Positions 58,584-64,000 of a stretch of DNA of 64,000 nucleotides are shown here, piece by piece; position 1 is the first letter of the stretch; the number at the start of each line of letters is the position of its first letter. Source of the stretch: Anammoximicrobium sp964645045 (GTDB lineage: Bacteria > Planctomycetota > Planctomycetia > Pirellulales > Pirellulaceae); assembly GCA_964645045.1 (NCBI GenBank), contig CAZXYZ010000028.1:38432-102431 (forward strand), written 5' to 3'. Under the pieces are notes generated by a model. It was not told the DNA's origin, ran no database searches, and saw only the letters and a list, made by a program, of their open reading frames with translations. Both the position numbers and the translations under genes were made by a program.

Positions 58584-59336
58584 TCAAGCCCGGGAGACGG
58601 CCGAGTATCCGGCGATAACAGGGGCTGTAATCGACTCGGCGTGCTGTGCCCAGTCGGCGCAGTCCCGGGGCGATTCGGGACGCGGGAGCGGCAGCAGGTC
58701 GATGTTCTGTTGCCGGGCGAACGGGACGTGCTCGCTCACGCACTCGCTGGAGATGCCCCATGTGATCGGCGTTTGGGGCCATTCGTTCCGGCAGTGCCGG
58801 ATGAGGGCGGTGGCCTGGATCGTGTCTCCGAAGTCGGGGATCTGTTGGACGTAGATCGTGCCCGGTTTGAGGCGGCGCGTGAGGAGTTCCTTGCCAAGCG
58901 GGTTGGTCTCGAGAGATCGCTTGCCAACGATCTTCCCGCTCTGATTGGCTAGAGAGAATCCATACGTGGCGTAGAACTTTTGAGCGATTGCGTTGTCGGG
59001 GTGAACCGTGAGGCGAATGTCCTTTGCGCCGGCGGTGCAGGCTTCGGCCAGAAGGTGTTGCAGGAGTAGGTGGCCGAGGCCTCTGTGCTGGTGGTCGGGA
59101 TGGACAGCCAGTCCGAGTGAGGGAGTTGTGTACCCTTCATTCCAACCGCGGAGAAGGGCGTAGCCAAGGAGCTGCTTGCCTGCCTGGAAAGCATAGTATT
59201 TGTCTTTTCCGGGATGCGTGCAGATCTGGTAAGCGGTGCGGGCGTCGAATGGATGCGGGGTGAATTGCGGGTTATGATCGATAGCCTCAAAGAGGGCCAC
59301 GAGTTGAATGAGATGCTCCTGGGTGAGAGTAATCAT
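58584..59336 (-). CDS. GNAT acetyltransferase fused to a truncated GT9-like domain
   Basis: 250 aa. Residues 1-140 are a GNAT N-acetyltransferase: LGLAVHPDHQHRGLGHLLLQ is the acetyl-CoA-binding Q/RxxGxG/A loop, followed by LTVHPDNAIAQKFYATYGFS. Residues about 155-250 (YVQQIPDFGDTIQATALIRH, then ITWGISSECVSEHVPF) look like the first Rossmann half of a family-9 (ADP-heptose type) glycosyltransferase, but the rest of that domain is missing before the stop. So it may be an acetyltransferase with a relic or new tail. ATG at 59336 chosen; TTG at 59357 is possible. Confidence 0.6.
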   Translation of the reverse strand: MITLTQEHLIQLVALFEAIDHNPQFTPHPFDARTAYQICTHPGKDKYYAFQAGKQLLGYALLRGWNEGYTTPSLGLAVHPDHQHRGLGHLLLQHLLAEACTAGAKDIRLTVHPDNAIAQKFYATYGFSLANQSGKIVGKRSLETNPLGKELLTRRLKPGTIYVQQIPDFGDTIQATALIRHCRNEWPQTPITWGISSECVSEHVPFARQQNIDLLPLPRPESPRDCADWAQHAESITAPVIAGYSAVSRA

Positions 59337-59395
59337 CACGCGGTACGACTCCGTCAATCAAGTTCCTGCATCGTAAGTGTGATAATGCCTCCCTG

Positions 59396-60352
59396 TCAAA
59401 TCAATTCCACGGCGGATGTCCTGGTATTGTAAACCGGCAGGCCTCGAATGACGGCGAGCCGCTCCTCACCTCGGGCCCAGGTGGGCTGGAATGCGGAGTC
59501 GCGGCTTTCCCGGAATCTGGAGGCCACGTATCCCTCGGACGGCGTCACCGTACCGAGCGGCCCGAGCCGGTCGCGACGGACGAAGTAGGCGTTATTTCCG
59601 GCCGAATTGCAGCCCACGAAGCCGTATCCCTTCTGCTCGGCCAAATCGCACAGCGACAGGATGGCAGCCCCGGCGTACAGGCCACTGAAGTGCGCTCGGA
59701 ACCGCTGAAACTCGGGTTCGTAGGGCACGACAATCGGGCGCTCGGTTCCCAAGACGGCATTGTACTCGATGATGGCGATGTCCGGCCTCACGGCGTGGAG
59801 TGCTTTCCAAACCCAATAGTCGTTTCCATCGATGTCGATGTGCAGCAGGCCGATTTCCCCGGAAAAGCCTGCGGAAGCAATCGTCTCATTGACGTTTTCT
59901 GCCGTGATATACGCCACCTTCGCGATGACATCATGCCGCCAATAATAGCGACTCTGCTCGATGCGCCGGACGTTCTCCTCCGATGCATCCATAATCAGGC
60001 CCCGCCAATTGTTGTGGAGCAGAAGGAACCGCGTGTTGGATTCGGCGTAATCGGAAACGCCGAACTCGATGAACGTGGTATTCGCGGGCCGAATGGTGCG
60101 AATGAGGTATTGAATCAGGCCATCGTCGTCAAATTGGGAAAAGACCCGGAATCCACAATCTTGAAACCCGCTGTTCGGCCTGCTTTCCTGAGCTTGCAGC
60201 AGGATCTGCGCCGTCAACATCATGTGCCGCTCGATGTTGTCTTGCAAGTCGAAGTACATCCGTTGGAGATCTTCATGAACTCCAGCGCAAAGTGGTCTGC
60301 CGAGCCGCGCGAGCAACCGAGCGAAGTGATTTTTCATCCAGACAAACATCAT
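59396..60352 (-). CDS. FkbM-type SAM-dependent methyltransferase-like protein
   Basis: 318 aa. The SAM-fold core begins TFIEFGVSDYAESNTRFLLL (glycine-poor motif I), then WRGLIMDASEENVRRIEQSR (strand 2), GEIGLLHIDIDGNDYWVWKA with an acidic strand 4, and IAIIEYNAVLG. This arrangement is that of FkbM-like methyltransferases, often placed in capsule and O-antigen loci to methylate sugars. The SAM glycine loop is not canonical, so activity is uncertain. It is preceded by a region (1-95) of unknown role. Confidence 0.65.
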   Translation of the reverse strand: MMFVWMKNHFARLLARLGRPLCAGVHEDLQRMYFDLQDNIERHMMLTAQILLQAQESRPNSGFQDCGFRVFSQFDDDGLIQYLIRTIRPANTTFIEFGVSDYAESNTRFLLLHNNWRGLIMDASEENVRRIEQSRYYWRHDVIAKVAYITAENVNETIASAGFSGEIGLLHIDIDGNDYWVWKALHAVRPDIAIIEYNAVLGTERPIVVPYEPEFQRFRAHFSGLYAGAAILSLCDLAEQKGYGFVGCNSAGNNAYFVRRDRLGPLGTVTPSEGYVASRFRESRDSAFQPTWARGEERLAVIRGLPVYNTRTSAVELI

Positions 60353-60381
60353 GCGGTGTTCCCGGGAGCCAAGGATGCCGC

Positions 60382-61701
60382 TTAGGGGCGGACAGCGGAT
60401 TGGAACGGATCGAGGCTTTCAGCGGCCCGCGCATGTGGGCACAACGCCGCGGCGGCGCGAGTCTGAGAAGCACAAAACGCAGCCTGCATTTCAAACACTT
60501 GCTGGCGATGATCGAGCACGAACTCGATCCGCTCCGCGAATTCGGCCGGATCGCTTATATCGGCCAGGGCTATTCCCGATAGATCTCCGGATAGCTGCTG
60601 GCCGATCTCCTCCGACCGGCCCATCACCGTCGGGACGCCATAGGGAATCCCCTCGAAAAAGCGGGCCAGGCGCCAGCCGGATCGGGCTGACGTGCGGACG
60701 ACGACGCGGGCAAGGGTCAGGAAGACGCCAAAAAAGCGGTGAGGAATCTCGGGAACGCTGAAGACGTCAAAGACCAGACCTTGCTCTCGCAGGTACGTCC
60801 AGCACTCCGTTTCCTCGGCCAGAGCACTCGTCAGAACGAGTTTCAAGCTCCGACGGCGACGGCGGATGAGATATTCGGCCGCCCGCACCATGCACAGCGC
60901 CTCGCCGTCGTCGCGGAAATGGGATGGACAGAGAAGATAATCAACCTCTTCGAGAGGAAAGTCGGACAGATAGCGGTCCGGCAAGACGCAATCCTGAAAA
61001 CGCTTTGCCCAAAACAGCCGCATCTGAGCGCGGGCCACGTCTTCGAGCGTACGCTCTCCGGCCCGTGGCCATTTCTCCGCGCGAGTGGACGCCCGAGGCG
61101 GCCGGGAAAACCGGCTAGCAGTGCCTGCCGAGTCGAGAGGGATCTGCGGATTCGCGAGAATCCCGGCGTTACCCGCGGCCGAGGGCGGCACCAGCCAGAC
61201 GTCGACCTCGCCGCGGCGATTCAATCGGCGTGCGAGGCCCCGCATGGCACGACGACGCAGCCAGACGGCCATCGCACGATGAAGGGAAAGGGATCGCTTG
61301 TCGGCCCACTTCAAACCGCGCAGCAGTCGGCAGGCAACCCCGGCCTGGAACCATCGTATCATCTTATGACGCCGGGACGTGCGTGCTTCCGGAGGAAACT
61401 GCGAAATGAACCGAAGCCGTTCTTTGATGGACTTCAACGCGGCGTCGGCGCGGGCCGTGTCTCCGCAACGGCCCAGCCCCCCGCTCCACACCAGTTGCAG
61501 CCTCGCTCGATCCCCGAGACGGAAGTCTGCCGGTAGTCTGACAAACCGGTGCGCACAATCCCCGGGCGCTGCGACGATGACGTGCTTCCCCTCGGCAAGC
61601 GCGGTCTGCACGGCCCAAAGCGACAGTGTCATGTCCCAGCTGCCGGGGCGAAAATCCTCCGGGTTCAGATCGAGCCAAATCCCCACGCTGGACTGTCTCA
61701 C
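60382..61701 (-). CDS. divergent GT-B-type glycosyltransferase-like protein
   Basis: 439 aa. The C-terminal half has the GT4 layout: VDYLLCPSHFRDDGEALCMV, SLKLVLTSALAEETECWTYL, then SARSGWRLARFFEGIPYGVP with TVMGRSEEIGQQL and a terminal helix RIEFVLDHRQQVFEMQAAF. The N-terminal half is basic and poorly conserved. GTG at 61701 overlaps the upstream stop, with GAGGA about 8 bases before it. The usual EX7E is altered (the first Glu position reads Ser-Ala-Arg), so the catalytic mechanism is unclear. Glycosyl transfer is the best guess. Confidence 0.55.
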   Translation of the reverse strand: MRQSSVGIWLDLNPEDFRPGSWDMTLSLWAVQTALAEGKHVIVAAPGDCAHRFVRLPADFRLGDRARLQLVWSGGLGRCGDTARADAALKSIKERLRFISQFPPEARTSRRHKMIRWFQAGVACRLLRGLKWADKRSLSLHRAMAVWLRRRAMRGLARRLNRRGEVDVWLVPPSAAGNAGILANPQIPLDSAGTASRFSRPPRASTRAEKWPRAGERTLEDVARAQMRLFWAKRFQDCVLPDRYLSDFPLEEVDYLLCPSHFRDDGEALCMVRAAEYLIRRRRRSLKLVLTSALAEETECWTYLREQGLVFDVFSVPEIPHRFFGVFLTLARVVVRTSARSGWRLARFFEGIPYGVPTVMGRSEEIGQQLSGDLSGIALADISDPAEFAERIEFVLDHRQQVFEMQAAFCASQTRAAAALCPHARAAESLDPFQSAVRP

Positions 61702-62984
61702 AGGAAAATCCTCTTCCGCGGCCACTCGGAACGCAGTGCTTCTTGGCAAACGTCGAAATACTCGGGCGCAACGGCCTGCCAAGTAAGGGCCGAGATCCCT
61801 GCACGGCTGGGGCTGGGGATGCGTCCGGCGTCTTCCATGTTCTTGAGGGCCGTGGCTGCTGCTACCGGATTGAAAGGATCAAAGAACGACATCGGCACGC
61901 GGATCAGTTCGGCCAAATATCGCATCTGGGGATAATCGCTGCTGAGTGTCGGAGTTCCGCAGAACGCTGCTTCGCCTGCACAGTACGTGCCATTGTCGGC
62001 GATGACGTTGTGCCAGAGAAAGCGTGCGTGCGCGAGTAAGGCAGCAAACTCCGGATCGGACGCCGTCCCCAGAAAATGCACCCGTTCTTCGTTTCCGCGG
62101 AAGCTTCCCCGAAGCTGCTTGCGCACCGCATGCCAGTAAGGATGATCGTATTCACCGGCCGGGGGGTTGTAGGCCGGCGCAAGGACCTCGCTTCCAGCCC
62201 CAACAATCACGACGTCGAGACGACCGTCGAGATCGCGGTAATAGCGTTCGATCGCCTCGCCGCAACGAAAGTGGTTTTTGTGTTTCGCCGGGTTCGTTAC
62301 CCAAAGAAAATACGGGCGACCGTGAAGTGGATGTTCCCGCTCATCGGATTTGGACGGCAGAAAATCGATGTCCCAAGGAGACGGGAGTTGATGCAGGTTC
62401 CGCACCTTTCCGACGTAGTCATGGGCATCCTGCCTCGTGCCGGGACTAGTGGTTATAAGACCGTCTGCGTTGCGGGAATTGCGTAGGAAGTCGTAGTAGT
62501 GGGAATGGGCGTCGTAGTAGCCTGTCGTGTCCAATACCGACGGGACGTAGCGCTGCAGGTAGTCAGCAGCGAGCAACACGAAGCGGCAGAGCGGAAGGAC
62601 GGAGCCTGGGATCCGGTCGCTGATGAAGAACCAGAGAACGGCCGCACCAAGTGTCCCGTCTTCATCGCGGGGAAGAGAGCATTTCGGCGTCGAGATCGAG
62701 GCTTTGATGCCTCGATCCGCGCACAGCTGCCTGGCCTGATCCACACTAACCAGCTGCCAATGGAAGCTCTGAACAGGGATTCCTTCGGCGAGCAGATCCG
62801 ACTCGCCACGGGCCTTGTCGAGCATTCCGGGCGGACAGTAGAAGGCGGTGCTGTACGGCGCATTCCGCCGTTTTGCCTCTTGGTGAAGTCCCTTGACGAT
62901 GCTCTTGGCGAGGCGGAACGTGCCGCCACCGTAGGGGGATGGCAAGATCACGGCGATCTGGCCTTTAGAGCTTGTCGCTGTCAT
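61698..62984 (-). CDS. family 4-like glycosyltransferase
   Basis: 428 aa. Begins KGQIAVILPSPYGGGTFRLA. Later motifs: PYFLWVTNPAKHKNHFRCGE, RLDVVIVGAGSEVLAPAYNP and DNGTYCAGEAAFCGTPTLSS, which resembles the EX7E region. Also VPMSFFDPFNPVAAATALKN near the end. Fits GT4. It starts at the ATG at 62984, inside the last 20 bases of the upstream gene, and overlaps the downstream GTG start by four bases, so three genes are tightly coupled. Confidence 0.72.
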   Translation of the reverse strand: MTATSSKGQIAVILPSPYGGGTFRLAKSIVKGLHQEAKRRNAPYSTAFYCPPGMLDKARGESDLLAEGIPVQSFHWQLVSVDQARQLCADRGIKASISTPKCSLPRDEDGTLGAAVLWFFISDRIPGSVLPLCRFVLLAADYLQRYVPSVLDTTGYYDAHSHYYDFLRNSRNADGLITTSPGTRQDAHDYVGKVRNLHQLPSPWDIDFLPSKSDEREHPLHGRPYFLWVTNPAKHKNHFRCGEAIERYYRDLDGRLDVVIVGAGSEVLAPAYNPPAGEYDHPYWHAVRKQLRGSFRGNEERVHFLGTASDPEFAALLAHARFLWHNVIADNGTYCAGEAAFCGTPTLSSDYPQMRYLAELIRVPMSFFDPFNPVAAATALKNMEDAGRIPSPSRAGISALTWQAVAPEYFDVCQEALRSEWPRKRIFL

Positions 62985-64000
62985 GCTCACCCAATCGTGG
63001 GCGGAACGCCGCAAGACGTTCCATTTCAACGCAAGAAGCGTCCGGGGCTGGCGTCTGCTCTGCATGTTGGAGTTGGAAGCCCGGCGAACCCGGGAACGGC
63101 TCATCACCACGGACGCCATGCCCCTGGTTTCCCAATGCTTTCTCGATCCGCCTCAAACACCGGTTCATCTCGGCGAACGTCGCTTGGTTCGCATAGATCT
63201 CGTCAATCCTCATCAACAACCGCCGCAGAATCATTGCTTTTTGAAGAAGCGTCCCTAAGACCGGTGTTGCGCGAGCGAGCCGGCTTAGTTGCTGCCGGCA
63301 ACGAGCCCAAGCGAGAGTCTTGACGCGACGAGGCTGACCCACGCGTTGCGTCATGATCGCGAAGTACTGGCGTGCCGCGTCGTCCCAACTGTGCGCCGCG
63401 ATGCGGTCAAGGACCTGTCTTTGTGCCGCTACCACGCCTTCCCGCGAACGGCCCGCTTGTTCGATCCTCCGGCACAGGCCGTCGACGTCGAGGGGGTCAA
63501 ACAACAACAACCCGCAGGTCTCGGGATCCAGGCCGACGCTCCGAAGCCGCTCCTCGACCACGACGATACGGCTGGTGACCACCGGGGTGTCCATCGCCAT
63601 GGCCTCCAGTGCCTGCCAGGGGAATCCGCCCTCGCACAAAGTCGGTACGACGGTTGCCGTGGCGTGGCGGTGAAGGCTGAACAGCACACGCTCCGAAACG
63701 TCGCCCGTCTCGATCACTTTGCCGTCCAACCGTTCGTTGCTCCGGACGTACTCCAGAGCGGCACGACTGTCCGCTAGCCGCCCCGTCAGCACCAGACGCA
63801 AATCGTGTCCGGCACCCTCGAGCCGGTCGAGCGCCTTCAGCAACGTCAGCACGTTCTTGTAAGGGCGAACTTGCGTGGGGTAGAACAGAAACGGGCCGGC
63901 GATTCCCAGGTGTCTCGTCAAGTCCGCGCGCGGGATGAGTTGGGATTGGGACCGGCACAAGAATCGCCCGCGGTTTCGGTACGGGCGTGACCATCGGGCG
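62965..64000 (-). CDS. family 4 glycosyltransferase, N-terminus cut by the window edge
   Basis: At least 344 aa; the frame is open to the edge. GT4 C-terminal half: PFLFYPTQVRPYKNVLTLLK, LRLVLTGRLADSRAALEYVR, then PTLCEGGFPWQALEAMAMDT (EX7E) and VVTSRIVVVEERLRSVGLDP. The last 100 residues are a helical extension (LLMRIDEIYANQATFAEMNR), unusual for the family, ending QTPAPDASCVEMERLAAFRP. The stop lies within the start of the next glycosyltransferase gene. Confidence 0.8.
   Translation of the reverse strand, partial: ARWSRPYRNRGRFLCRSQSQLIPRADLTRHLGIAGPFLFYPTQVRPYKNVLTLLKALDRLEGAGHDLRLVLTGRLADSRAALEYVRSNERLDGKVIETGDVSERVLFSLHRHATATVVPTLCEGGFPWQALEAMAMDTPVVTSRIVVVEERLRSVGLDPETCGLLLFDPLDVDGLCRRIEQAGRSREGVVAAQRQVLDRIAAHSWDDAARQYFAIMTQRVGQPRRVKTLAWARCRQQLSRLARATPVLGTLLQKAMILRRLLMRIDEIYANQATFAEMNRCLRRIEKALGNQGHGVRGDEPFPGSPGFQLQHAEQTPAPDASCVEMERLAAFRPRLGEHDSDKL

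Overview
The window is a GC-rich stretch of bacterial chromosome that looks planctomycetal (Pirellulales-like). The grounds are two DUF1559-type prepilins with an FTLVELL leader and a C-terminal H-X9-DG motif, a Tat-exported Gfo/Idh/MocA oxidoreductase, large lipoprotein and TPR proteins, a beta-RFAP synthase homologue (tetrahydromethanopterin-type C1 metabolism), DUF4058 and DUF1573 proteins, carbohydrate-active enzymes with signal peptides, and intergenic regions full of palindromic repeats. I found no rRNA, tRNA or CRISPR. The organism assignment is inference from gene content only.

Layout. 1-2303 (minus): a CYTH protein cut by the window edge, a membrane polyferredoxin with a possible HMA-like tail, and a TPR protein with a cysteine-rich tail. 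2703-10711: a TrmB-like methyltransferase lacking the usual motif, a cupin, a sialidase-like BNR protein, a clan GH-A-like glycoside hydrolase and a GHL10-type glycosidase. 11484-21678: a HTH-PTS EIIA regulator followed by a seven-gene membrane complex related to hydrogenase-4 and complex I. Its catalytic subunit lacks all four Ni-binding cysteines, so it is an energy-converting hydrogenase-related (Ehr) complex, not a hydrogenase. Relics flank this block: an RND efflux C-terminus at 11046 and a DNA methyltransferase with an in-frame stop at 21745-22350.

22424-25104: a Tat-secreted oxidoreductase and the convergent beta-RFAP synthase. 25345-31824: a divergent Hsp70 module in the order TPR protein with acidic tail, J-domain protein without HPD, GrpE with a long N-terminal extension, DnaK-like protein, zinc-ribbon protein. 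31945-46161 (minus): envelope genes, comprising two prepilins, a TPR lipoprotein, a zinc-ribbon membrane protein, two tandem TMTC-like GT-C/TPR proteins, a DUF1573 protein and a zinc-ribbon/PilM fusion. 46888-51753: a PQQ-propeller lipoprotein, a DUF4058 protein and a polytopic membrane protein that carries an in-frame palindromic repeat.

51942 to the right edge is a surface-glycan locus: GT2 + DUF2304, a second GT2, an NAD-dependent epimerase, at least five GT4-like glycosyltransferases, a GNAT/GT9-like fusion and an FkbM-type methyltransferase, mostly overlapping and on the minus strand.

The strongest leads are the nickel-less Ehr complex with its PTS-type regulator, the Hsp70 module with an HPD-less J protein, the DZR-PilM/ASH/prepilin operon, and palindromic repeats that sit at gene ends, supply stop codons, and in one case lie inside an open reading frame.
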